DNA of 64,000 nt from Micavibrio_A sp040381535 (lineage in GTDB: Bacteria; Pseudomonadota; Alphaproteobacteria; Micavibrionales; Micavibrionaceae). The notes under the pieces are model-generated. The model saw only the letters and a list, made by a program, of their open reading frames with translations, made no database searches and was not told the DNA's origin. The stretch is taken from the NCBI GenBank assembly GCA_040381535.1, contig JBEIHF010000008.1:1-64000 (forward strand). Reading direction: 5' to 3'. Of this stretch, positions 34,164 to 42,923 are shown in pieces. The translations under genes were made by a program, and so were the position numbers. Position 1 is the first letter of the stretch. Every line of letters starts with the position of its first letter.

Positions 34164-35291
34164 ATGGCCCCTAAAATAAAAGTGCAAGACAATCTGGTGT
34201 CCCTTTCCATGCAGCGCGTGGGACAGAACAAAATCCTCGATGCTCTCACCGACATCGGCAAAGATGAAAAAGCGCTCAATGAGATAATCAAAATACTGAA
34301 GAAAATGGAAAAGGATATAAAGCTTCCCAAAGACCGTAGCATTCGCGAAGAACTAACTGGTCCCATGACCGATGCGCTTTATAAAGACGCGGGCGTTTTG
34401 ACCAAAAAATTGAAAGACGGCACGATATTCAATTTCCGCTATCTTTCAAAAATCGCGCGGGATTTCGTTCTTTCTCCGGATGAAAAACCCGACCATGTTT
34501 TCGAACCACAAACTACAAAATTGTTCCTCTATTTGGCCAAAGGCGCCAAACATATAATTATCGGCGGCGCTTATTCGGGTGACCACGCTATTCCTGGTGC
34601 AAAAGTCATTTCCAAGAAAGGCGTCATTCACGGATTTGAACCCAGTGACGAGCAAAGAAAACTCCTTGTGCAAAACGCGAAGGCCAATAAGGTCTCAGCG
34701 AATATCAAAGCAATTGGCACAGGATTGTGGAACAAGGAACTGGAATTGGAACTTGTTGGGGATGATGCCTTTGCCCATGCCGTGCCGCTCAGAGGGAAAA
34801 AGACCATGAAAACCATCAGCTTCCCCGCCACATCCATCGAACGCTACGCCGCCATAAACAAAATAGAAAATATCGACGTTATATTGATGGATATCGAGGG
34901 ATCGGAACTGCCGGCACTGCAAGGCGCGGCAAAATTCCTAAGCCAGCCTGCAGGCAAAGCGCCCAATATCATTTTCGAAGTACATCGTTACTACGTAGAT
35001 TGGTCCAAGGGGCTTGAAAACGCGGCTATCGTAAAATATCTGAAGAAATTCGGGTATCACGTCTATGCCTTACGCGACTTCCAATCAAACGTGCCTATGG
35101 CGAAATGCAAAATAGAACTGATCAATCCCAAACATGTTTATCTGAAAGGGCCACCCCACGGATTCAATATGTTGGCCGTTAAGGATAAGTCGGTATTGAA
35201 GCCATCCCTCTTCCGCATGGTCAAGAACGTCAGTCCCAAATTGCTTTTGCATAAAGATCCTGCGCTCCACTGGCCCGCAGAGTGGAGATAA
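34164..35291 (+). CDS. FkbM-family methyltransferase
   Basis: The 375-residue protein has an N-terminal helical extension of about 130 residues and a C-terminal FkbM methyltransferase domain. The SAM-binding strand is IIIGGAYSGDHAIPGAKVIS, followed by VIHGFEPSDEQRKLL, then TSIERYAAINKIENIDVIL and MDIEGSELPALQGA. FkbM enzymes usually O-methylate sugars. It ends 1 bp before the first TPR-glycosyltransferase gene, so it may methylate the same glycan. The ATG at 34164 follows AGGAGAAATAC, a good ribosome binding site. Confidence 0.93.
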   Translation: MAPKIKVQDNLVSLSMQRVGQNKILDALTDIGKDEKALNEIIKILKKMEKDIKLPKDRSIREELTGPMTDALYKDAGVLTKKLKDGTIFNFRYLSKIARDFVLSPDEKPDHVFEPQTTKLFLYLAKGAKHIIIGGAYSGDHAIPGAKVISKKGVIHGFEPSDEQRKLLVQNAKANKVSANIKAIGTGLWNKELELELVGDDAFAHAVPLRGKKTMKTISFPATSIERYAAINKIENIDVILMDIEGSELPALQGAAKFLSQPAGKAPNIIFEVHRYYVDWSKGLENAAIVKYLKKFGYHVYALRDFQSNVPMAKCKIELINPKHVYLKGPPHGFNMLAVKDKSVLKPSLFRMVKNVSPKLLLHKDPALHWPAEWR

Positions 35292-35292
35292 T

Positions 35293-37269
35293 TTGTCACA
35301 ATCACCTCTTCAGAAAGCTTTAACTCATTATAAGGCACAAGATTTCTCGCAAGCGGAAGAAATTCTTCGTGAAATTTTGAAGCTCAATCCACGTGATGCA
35401 CATGCGCTTCACATGATGGGAGCCATAGGCCTTGATGTAGAGCGCTATGACTTCGCCGAAGAACTTGTGCGTATGGCACTTGTCGAAGAGCCATATGTCT
35501 TAGATTTCTATATCACTTTGGGTAGGATCAATGCCCAGCAAGGCAAATTTGACGAGGCCTTGATGGCCTTCCAAAAAGCTGTTGATCTTAATCCTACACA
35601 CCATCGCGCCCTTGTTGATTTGGCAAATCTTACCAAGGATTTGGGCGTAAGGACGCGAAGCAAGAATTTGCTAGGCGCAGCCCTAAGCTTTTTTACCCGT
35701 GCCTTGGCGATACGCGCAGATGAAGATACTTATATAAATATTGCCTACTTACATCACTTAAATGATCGTTATGAGGATGCCATTGCAGCCGGCGAAGCAT
35801 GCCTTAAACGTTATCCCAACTCCTATAAAGCCCTGATAGGCATGGCCAGTTCACATGACTTTATTCAGCAATATGAAGAAGCTTTGGAATATTGTAAAAG
35901 AGCGTTGATTGCTGAACCTGATCGTTATGAAATTTATGGGAACATGGCGACTACGCTCAAAAATCTTGGGCGAACCGATGAGGCGATTAACGCCCAAAGG
36001 AAATCGCTAGATTTCGTGCCGGAGAAAGCATGGCTTTATAGCAACATGCTTCTTACCATGGTCTATGCTTCTTCGGTATCACCAGAAGAATTAGCGGAAG
36101 CAGCACGTCAATTCGGAGAAAAAATCACCGATCCTTTGCTCCGCAAGAGACTTTTTCAAAACAACAAGAAACTTAACCGTAAATTGCGCATAGGATATGT
36201 CTCTCCCGATTTTCGTGGACACGCGGTGGCGTTCTTTCTTGCACCAATATATTATGCAGACAAAGAAAATTTTGAACTCTTCGCATATTCTAGAACGGAA
36301 AAAGAAGATTTGATTACCGAAGATATCAAAAAATATTTCGATCATTGGCGCGACATTAAATATATGCGGGACGACGCCATTGTCGATTTTATCGAAAGAG
36401 ATAAAATCGATATTCTCGTGGATCTTGCAGGACACACCGGGTACAACAGTCTTCTGGTTTTTGCACGCAAGCCTGCCCCTATTCAGGTTTCTTGGCTGGG
36501 TTATCCTGCCACCACAGGCATGAAGGCCATGGATTATCGCATAACAGATTCTTACGCTGAACCACCAGGCATGACCGAACACCTCAATGTCGAAAAATTG
36601 TGGCGCCTGCCGGATATTTTTTGCTCTTATCGCGCCCATCCCAACAGTCCTGCTGTGATCGATCATCCCCCGTTTGAGGATAATGGATATATAACTTTCG
36701 GCTGTTTTAACAACTTCACCAAAGTAACCGATACGGTTTTGCAAACTTGGGCACAGATCATTGAAAAAGTGCCAAATTCTAGATTGCTGATGGAAATTGC
36801 CGGTATAGATAATGTAAAAATTAAAGATGAGGTAAAAACGCGGTTTATAGAAAATGGCCTACCTATGGATCGCGTGATACTGGAGCCGCGCAAAAAGACG
36901 AACCAATACATTCTTTATAACAAAATAGACATTGCTCTTGATCCCTTCCCTTGCAACGGCGGAACGACCAGTATGGATACGCTGTGGATGGGCGTGCCCT
37001 TTGTGAGTTTGGCGGGTAGGCACTTTGTTTCGCGTATGGGCGTTACAATCTTAACCAATGCAGGTTTACCGGAACTGATAGCACAAAATATAGATGAATA
37101 TATTTCAATCACTGTAGATCTTGCTACAGATCTTAAAAAACTTCACAAATTACGCGAAGGTCTGAGAGAGAAATTCGCCGCCAGCCCCGTGATGGATCAG
37201 AAAAAATTCGCCCGTAACATGGAAACTGCTTACCGTGAAATATGGAAGCAATGGGTATTAAAAGAGTAA
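35293..37269 (+). CDS. TPR/O-GlcNAc-transferase (SPINDLY, GT41) protein, copy 1
   Basis: The 658-residue protein has an N-terminal TPR superhelix (about residues 1-270) and a GT41 catalytic region. The latter carries LRIGYVSPDFRGHAVAFFL, DLAGHTGYNSLLVFARKPAP, QVSWLGYPATTGMKAMDYR, FGCFNNFTKVTD and DPFPCNGGTTSMDTLWMGVP. GT41 enzymes glycosylate Ser/Thr of proteins; bacterial members have been tied to flagellin or adhesin glycosylation. The start is a TTG at 35293 preceded by GGAGA, 1 bp after the FkbM gene. Copies 2 and 3 share the same signature blocks. Confidence 0.95.
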   Translation: MSQSPLQKALTHYKAQDFSQAEEILREILKLNPRDAHALHMMGAIGLDVERYDFAEELVRMALVEEPYVLDFYITLGRINAQQGKFDEALMAFQKAVDLNPTHHRALVDLANLTKDLGVRTRSKNLLGAALSFFTRALAIRADEDTYINIAYLHHLNDRYEDAIAAGEACLKRYPNSYKALIGMASSHDFIQQYEEALEYCKRALIAEPDRYEIYGNMATTLKNLGRTDEAINAQRKSLDFVPEKAWLYSNMLLTMVYASSVSPEELAEAARQFGEKITDPLLRKRLFQNNKKLNRKLRIGYVSPDFRGHAVAFFLAPIYYADKENFELFAYSRTEKEDLITEDIKKYFDHWRDIKYMRDDAIVDFIERDKIDILVDLAGHTGYNSLLVFARKPAPIQVSWLGYPATTGMKAMDYRITDSYAEPPGMTEHLNVEKLWRLPDIFCSYRAHPNSPAVIDHPPFEDNGYITFGCFNNFTKVTDTVLQTWAQIIEKVPNSRLLMEIAGIDNVKIKDEVKTRFIENGLPMDRVILEPRKKTNQYILYNKIDIALDPFPCNGGTTSMDTLWMGVPFVSLAGRHFVSRMGVTILTNAGLPELIAQNIDEYISITVDLATDLKKLHKLREGLREKFAASPVMDQKKFARNMETAYREIWKQWVLKE

Positions 37270-37271
37270 AA

Positions 37272-39542
37272 ATGCAATATGAACAAGGTTTATACAATCG
37301 AGCCGTAGAATTTTACCAGGCCAGCAATCTGACCGAGGCAGAAAAAACCGTACGGCAAATTCTCACAATAAACCCACGTCACTCCTTAGGGTTGCATCTT
37401 ATGGGCATTATTGCGTTTGATGTACAGCGTTACGACATAGCCGAGGAGCTTGTATGTTCCGCCATCGTCGAGCAAGATAACAATCCTTCTTTTTATTTCA
37501 CATTGGGCAGAATTCTCAACAAACAGGAAAAAAAAGAAGACGCTGTAAAAGCCTATCGAAAAGCTTTGGCGTTAAATCCTGATTTTACGGACGCTCTCAA
37601 CAATCTCGGAACATGCTTATTGTCTTTGGGCCGCACGGATGATGCTTCGGATATTTTTGCCCGCATCCTTAAAAAAGACCCTGGAAATTTTAATGCCTTG
37701 TGTAACACTGCTTCTATTTTATATAGCAACAAATCCTTTGTAGAATCTCTGAAATATTACTATCAAGCGATTCGAATTGATCCTGCGCGCGCCAATCTCT
37801 ATTACGATATAGGCCGGTCTTTGAAGGCATTAGATCGTAAGGATGAGAGCCTTTTAAGCTTTCAGAAAGCCGTCGATATCCAGCCAGATTATATCGAAGC
37901 ATTGCTAGGTATTGGCGATGTATATCGCGAAACCGGTGCGCTCGATGAAGCACTTACAATTTATGAAAAAGTAAAATCCATTAAGCCGCATGAAGATGCT
38001 TATGCAAATATTGTACGCATTTACCTTGAACAAGCCCGAAATACAGATGCCGTTATGGAGGCGGAGGCAGCAGTAAAGGCACTCCCGCAATCTGCACAGA
38101 ATTTTAACAATCTCGCCCGAACATACGACAAAGTCACAAGGTTTCATGATGCCTTGGACTATTATAAACGCGCCTTGGCATTAGAACCACAAAACGCGGA
38201 GATACATGCCAATATTGCTAATACGCTTAAAAATCTCGGCCATATTGATGAATCTCTTGAAGCCTTGAAAAAGGGATTGGTTATGTCCCCAGATAAAGGA
38301 TGGATATACCACAACCTGTTACTTGCGATGGTATACGCGTCTTCCGTTTCTCCAGAAGAGCTCGCAGAAACCTCCCGCCAGTTTGGAAAGAATATTACTG
38401 ATCCTCTTTTGCGTAGGCGACCTTTCACAAATGATAAAAACCCTGATCGCAGGCTACGTGTAGGTTTTGTATCTCCCGATTTCCGTGATCATGCCGTAAG
38501 TTACTTTCTGTCACCGTTATCGAAAATTGATAATATTAATTTTGAGCTATTTGCGTATTCAAACTTGGATAAAGAAGATGCAAAAACAGAGCAGCTAAAA
38601 AAACACTTTGCTCATTGGCGCAATATAAAATATCTGAGCGACGATTCCGCCGCGGATTTGATTGAAGAAGACAAGATTGATATTCTTGTGGATCTTGCGG
38701 GCCACACCGCCAATAATAGGCTTTTGATATTTGCCCGAAAACCTGCCCCCATACAGGCCATGTGGCTGGGATATCCCGCAACGAGTGGCATGGCAGTAAT
38801 GGATTACCGTATCACGGATTCCTATGCCGAACCGATTGGGATGACAGAGCATCTCAACACCGAGACATTGTGGCGTCTGCCGAATATTTTCTGCGTTTAC
38901 CAGCCTCATATAGATAGCCCCGCTGTTATAGATCACCCGCCTTTTGAAGATAATGGTTACATTACTTTCGGCTGCTTTAACAACTTTACCAAAGTGACTG
39001 ATCCCGTGCTCCTTGCTTGGGCAAAAATCATGACACTTGTGCCGGATTCAAAATTGCTATTGGAAATTTCCGGCATTGGAAACGAAAAGTTGAAATCGGA
39101 GATTATAGAGCGTTTTGAGAAAAACGGACTGCCCATAGATCGCATCCTTTTGGAACCACACAGCAGAAAGAACCAATTTGTACTTTACAACAAAATCGAT
39201 GTCGCCCTCGACCCCTTCCCTTGCAACGGCGGCACCACCAGCATGGACACGCTGTGGATGGGCGTTCCGCTTGTAACACTGGCGGGAACCCATTTTGTTT
39301 CCCGGATGGGCGTCACCATCGTGACAAACGCTGGCTTGCCGGAACTGATTGCAGAAAACGTCGATGAATATGTTTCTAAAACTGTAGCTCTCGCCACGGA
39401 TCACCAAAAACTCCGCTCACTGCGCAAAGGATTGAGAGAGAAATTCTTTGCAAGCCCTGTAATGGATGAAACAAAATTTGCCTGCAACATGGAAAACGCT
39501 TTTCGCGAAATGTGGAAGGAATGGATTTCTAAAAAACTTTAA
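37272..39542 (+). CDS. TPR/O-GlcNAc-transferase (SPINDLY, GT41) protein, copy 2
   Basis: This is the longest copy, about 756 residues from the ATG at 37272. The frame is open to an ATG at 37242, which would overlap copy 1. It has roughly ten TPR units followed by the GT41 region with LRVGFVSPDFRDHAVSYFL, DLAGHTANNRLLIFARKPAP, MWLGYPATSGMAVMDYRIT, FGCFNNFTKVTD and DPFPCNGGTTSMDTLWMGVP. It carries more TPR units than copy 1, which suggests a different acceptor. Its 3' end overlaps the converging copy 3 by 4 bp. Confidence 0.95.
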   Translation: MQYEQGLYNRAVEFYQASNLTEAEKTVRQILTINPRHSLGLHLMGIIAFDVQRYDIAEELVCSAIVEQDNNPSFYFTLGRILNKQEKKEDAVKAYRKALALNPDFTDALNNLGTCLLSLGRTDDASDIFARILKKDPGNFNALCNTASILYSNKSFVESLKYYYQAIRIDPARANLYYDIGRSLKALDRKDESLLSFQKAVDIQPDYIEALLGIGDVYRETGALDEALTIYEKVKSIKPHEDAYANIVRIYLEQARNTDAVMEAEAAVKALPQSAQNFNNLARTYDKVTRFHDALDYYKRALALEPQNAEIHANIANTLKNLGHIDESLEALKKGLVMSPDKGWIYHNLLLAMVYASSVSPEELAETSRQFGKNITDPLLRRRPFTNDKNPDRRLRVGFVSPDFRDHAVSYFLSPLSKIDNINFELFAYSNLDKEDAKTEQLKKHFAHWRNIKYLSDDSAADLIEEDKIDILVDLAGHTANNRLLIFARKPAPIQAMWLGYPATSGMAVMDYRITDSYAEPIGMTEHLNTETLWRLPNIFCVYQPHIDSPAVIDHPPFEDNGYITFGCFNNFTKVTDPVLLAWAKIMTLVPDSKLLLEISGIGNEKLKSEIIERFEKNGLPIDRILLEPHSRKNQFVLYNKIDVALDPFPCNGGTTSMDTLWMGVPLVTLAGTHFVSRMGVTIVTNAGLPELIAENVDEYVSKTVALATDHQKLRSLRKGLREKFFASPVMDETKFACNMENAFREMWKEWISKKL

Positions 39543-41224
39543 TTGGAATCACAGTATTTTTCCCACATGCCGCGGTAGGCTGCTTCTATATCACGCGCAA
39601 AACCCTTTTGGTCCATGGCAGGACTATTTGCGAATTTATCGCGTAAATTGTGGCGTATATTTTTAAGACGCGCCCTATCTTTTGCCAATTCCACAACAAT
39701 CGAAATATATTGATCAGTATTTTGTGCGATTAATTCAGGTAGTCCTGCATTGGTCAGGATGGTGACGCCCATCCGGGCTGCAAAGTGATTTCCGGCCAAA
39801 GTGACAAGTGGTACGCCCATCCAAAGCGTATCCATGCTGGTGGTGCCACCATTGCAGGGAAAAGGATCAAGCGCCAAATCCACTTTGTTATACAACGAAA
39901 ATTGGTTTGATCTTTTTCGTTGCATCAGGACAACCCTATCTAAAGAAATATTTTGCTGTTTAAGGCGCTTTTGAACCTGTTTAAGGAACTTATAATCGTC
40001 CAATCCTTCCATTTCGAGAAGAAGTCTGGAACTCGGCACTTGCGTGAGAATCTCTGACCACGCCGTTAAGACGGTATCTCTGACCTTAACAAAATTATTA
40101 AAGCATCCGAAAGTAATGTAACCATTATCTTCAAACGGGGGGTGATCAACCACGGCCGGACTATTTGCATGCGGGCTATATGCGCAAAAAATATTCGGCA
40201 AACGCCACAATGTCTCGGTGCTGAGGTGCTCTGTCATCCCGATCGGTTCGGCATAACTATCTGTGATTCTGTAATCTATGGTCTGAACGCCAGTTGTTGC
40301 AGGATAACCTAACCAAGTTGCTTGTATCGGCGCTGCCCTACCCGCAAACACAGTCAAACTGTTATGTGCCGTGTGGCCGGTGACATCTATCAATATGTCT
40401 ATGCAATCTTCGATAATAATATCGCTGACTTGTTTTTCTTTCAAGTCGTAGATGTCACGCCAAAAATCCACATGCGTTTTCATTCGCTCCATGATGGGAT
40501 TCTCGTATGGTGTGTTAGAATAGGCATACACCTCAAACTTTTCCCTGTCATGGTGGAGCAATAGAGGGTCAAGGAAATATGGGACAGGATGGTCACGGAA
40601 ATCCGGTGAAACATACCCTATCCGCAGTTTACGGTCCTTGTTTTTATCATTTGTGAATTTGGTTCGCTCAGGAAAAATCTCTGCAACTATTTTTCCAAAT
40701 CTTTTTGCCTTCTCTGTCAGTTGCTCTGGCGAAGCGGATTCGGCATAAACCATCGCCAGCAAAAGGCCGCTATGCGCATAAGGCAACGTTGGTGAAATTG
40801 CCAAAGCTTTTTCAATATATTCCATGGCTTCGTCGAGATTTCCTTGCCGAAACAAACACCAACCCATCGCCGCCAGAATAAAATCCGTATCCGGTTGAAT
40901 TTCCAAAGCTCTGTTATAAAAACTTATTGCATCTTTGTATCTGTTCAGCTTGAAGTATGTTGCGGCGATGTTGTTTATGCACTGAAAATGGTTTGGTAAC
41001 TTTTTATGAGCGATTAGGAATTGCCCCAGCGCTTTTTCATGCTCACCTTTTTTAGCAAAGAGCGCACCGCGCTGTAGCGGAATGTTTATTTCATGCGGCT
41101 TATGTTTTTCGATTTCATCCAAAAACCCTTCAGCTTCATCAAACTTGTTAAGCTTGATAAGATCTTCAGTACGATCCAGTAATTTTGAGATAGCGTCTTC
41201 TTCGGCGCGGGATAGGTTTGTCAT
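39539..41224 (-). CDS. TPR/O-GlcNAc-transferase (SPINDLY, GT41) protein, copy 3, downstream of flagellin
   Basis: The 561-residue protein has a shorter TPR region (about 1-170) and the complete GT41 domain with LRIGYVSPDFRDHPVPYFL, DVTGHTAHNSLTVFAGRAAP, TWLGYPATTGVQTIDYRIT, FGCFNNFVKVRD and DPFPCNGGTTSMDTLWMGVP. It begins only 38 bp after the flagellin stop on the same strand, so it is very probably in the flagellin transcript and under its sigma-54 promoter. That is the strongest contextual evidence that these enzymes glycosylate flagellin. Confidence 0.95.
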   Translation of the reverse strand: MTNLSRAEEDAISKLLDRTEDLIKLNKFDEAEGFLDEIEKHKPHEINIPLQRGALFAKKGEHEKALGQFLIAHKKLPNHFQCINNIAATYFKLNRYKDAISFYNRALEIQPDTDFILAAMGWCLFRQGNLDEAMEYIEKALAISPTLPYAHSGLLLAMVYAESASPEQLTEKAKRFGKIVAEIFPERTKFTNDKNKDRKLRIGYVSPDFRDHPVPYFLDPLLLHHDREKFEVYAYSNTPYENPIMERMKTHVDFWRDIYDLKEKQVSDIIIEDCIDILIDVTGHTAHNSLTVFAGRAAPIQATWLGYPATTGVQTIDYRITDSYAEPIGMTEHLSTETLWRLPNIFCAYSPHANSPAVVDHPPFEDNGYITFGCFNNFVKVRDTVLTAWSEILTQVPSSRLLLEMEGLDDYKFLKQVQKRLKQQNISLDRVVLMQRKRSNQFSLYNKVDLALDPFPCNGGTTSMDTLWMGVPLVTLAGNHFAARMGVTILTNAGLPELIAQNTDQYISIVVELAKDRARLKNIRHNLRDKFANSPAMDQKGFARDIEAAYRGMWEKYCDSN

Positions 41225-41262
41225 AGGCTCTATTTTAGCCTTTAAACGGCTTCAATCAATAG

Positions 41263-42633
41263 TTATGAAAGGATCCGGTTGATGTTGGCGCCAGACTGCA
41301 TGGACAAACGTAGCGCTTCGTTTTGGAGCCGCTGGCGCACCTGCAATGCCAGCAATTCTGCGCCTGCTTCGTTTTGATCGACCACGACCAATTCTTCCGA
41401 ACCGCTCTTGTGAACATCTATATGGTTTTGGGTAAATTGCAAACGCACGGTGATGATGTTTAGGTCATTGGAAAGATTGCCGATATAGCTGCGCAATTCC
41501 TCTCGCGCGGCGCGTACATCGTTTTGAGAGTTGCTTAACGTGGTGAGACGCATGAAATCATGGGGGACGAGGCCCAGCCCTCTGGACGTCGCATCTATAC
41601 CTTCGGTGATCAGAAAGCTTGTACGCTCGGGATTAAAATCGGTGCGCATGGTCTCGTCTTTGAGCAGATGCAGCCCGCGATATTGCGTGTCTTTTGCCAA
41701 AAGATCTATCTGGTCGAGCAAAAGCCGATATTGCTCCGCATACTCCGCAGCGCGCGCTATAAGTGCGGGATCAACCGGAGGAAGAAACAGGCTCGAATCC
41801 CATTCGATCACGTAATCATAGGCTGTGGCGCCCGGTAGGTCGTTCCATCTTCCATCGGGGCGCATATGGACCGTGTCTTCGTTACCGGAGTTGTTCGGTT
41901 CGCCGCCGCCCCAGTTCGCGTAGGAACCGCCGACCGTACTACCGCCAACACCGCCTTGCCAGAATTGCTGCCCCGCTTCAGGGCCGACAAGCCAGCGCCA
42001 TTCGCCTTCTACCGCACCGTCGCCGCCGCCCAGCCACGCATTGACGGGCGCAATCGCATGAACGAAGTCATTTTCCGCCTGTGATGTGATGTTCGAAAGG
42101 TGGCCCGTTACGCCGTTCACGCCGGTAACACCCGGCGGTTCGACAATCGTGGCGGAATTCGCGATGGCACTCGCCGCGGCCCAAGAGGCAGGCGCCGCTG
42201 ATAATCTGTAAAAACTTCGATTGCCGGGGAAATATTGAAGCCCCGGATTGACCGCAAGAATCGCCGTGATGTCTTCATCACTAAGTTCGGAAATAAGCGA
42301 TGTCACCCCGCCCGTGTACAATTCCGCACGCGCATCTTCCAGGAACGCCGTTACAATATCTATGATTTTTAAAATCGCCTCGGCGCCCGTTTTGGTGGCT
42401 TTGATCGCTTCTATGTTTTGCGAAATACCGTCAAGAAGGCGTCTGAAGTCGCTCGCTTTTTGGGATAAGGACAAAGAAAGAAAAAAGTTTTGCGGATTGT
42501 CGATGGCGGAATTCACGTCTTTGCCGGAGGCAAGCTTTGCCTGCACCTTTTCCAAAAGGCCTTGCGCATTCTTGATAGATTGCACAACGGCGCTCTGGGT
42601 ACCCGTCAAAATATTACCGATCCGGTCGATCAT
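41263..42633 (-). CDS. Flagellin with a C-type-lectin-like domain in the variable region
   Basis: The 456-residue protein has flagellin ends and a foreign centre. Residues 1-115 form the N-terminal D0/D1 helices (KLASGKDVNSAIDNPQNFF matches the flagellin SGxxINSAxDN motif). Residues about 290-456 form the C-terminal helices (LALQVRQRLQNEALRLSMQS). Residues about 133-279 form a C-type lectin fold with GHLSNITSQAENDFVHA, WLGGGDGAVEGEWRW, YANWGGGEPNNSGNED and GRWNDL. The EPN (245-247), E252 and WND (263-265) match the calcium- and sugar-binding site of mannose-type lectins. There are no disulphide cysteines, as in many bacterial members. The filament surface should therefore display a lectin. 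Confidence 0.92.
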   Translation of the reverse strand: MIDRIGNILTGTQSAVVQSIKNAQGLLEKVQAKLASGKDVNSAIDNPQNFFLSLSLSQKASDFRRLLDGISQNIEAIKATKTGAEAILKIIDIVTAFLEDARAELYTGGVTSLISELSDEDITAILAVNPGLQYFPGNRSFYRLSAAPASWAAASAIANSATIVEPPGVTGVNGVTGHLSNITSQAENDFVHAIAPVNAWLGGGDGAVEGEWRWLVGPEAGQQFWQGGVGGSTVGGSYANWGGGEPNNSGNEDTVHMRPDGRWNDLPGATAYDYVIEWDSSLFLPPVDPALIARAAEYAEQYRLLLDQIDLLAKDTQYRGLHLLKDETMRTDFNPERTSFLITEGIDATSRGLGLVPHDFMRLTTLSNSQNDVRAAREELRSYIGNLSNDLNIITVRLQFTQNHIDVHKSGSEELVVVDQNEAGAELLALQVRQRLQNEALRLSMQSGANINRILS

Positions 42634-42676
42634 AATTAGCCATAAAAAATCATAAGTTTAGCGCTATGAAAAACAT

Positions 42677-42692
42677 TGCAAAACGCATGCCA
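42677..42692 (-). promoter_or_regulatory. Sigma-54 promoter of the flagellin gene
   Basis: On the minus strand the sequence is TGGCATGCGTTTTGCA. It has GG and GC separated by ten bases and matches 14 or so of the positions of the TGGCACG-N4-TTGCA consensus. The predicted start of transcription near 42666 gives a leader of about 33 nt before the ATG at 42633. Sigma-54 control of late flagellar genes is well established in alphaproteobacteria such as Caulobacter. Confidence 0.8.
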
Positions 42693-42923
42693 AAACTGCA
42701 CAAAACCAAGGGATTTAGGGAGTTTTCATGGGTTGAAGACAGGAAAATGTCAAAATTTCACTATGTCGGCCCCGCTTGGGGAAAGGGCGGAAAAACCTGC
42801 CTCCCTAACCCCTTGGGATAATTTGGGAATATATTGCTTAAAATTTGATGGATAATTACCGCTTCCTTAAAGCAAACCGTGTTGAAATTGAATTTCGACG
42901 CTATTTTGGGGATTGGGCGTTTA

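Noticed and set aside
41666..42235. The C-type lectin fold in flagellin as the variable protein of a diversity-generating retroelement
   Set aside because: No reverse transcriptase and no template/variable repeat pair were seen in the window, and the domain is framed by intact flagellin ends.
42800..42923. A sigma-54-like site before the RTX protease gene
   Set aside because: The best match has only nine bases between GG and GC, one short of the required spacing.
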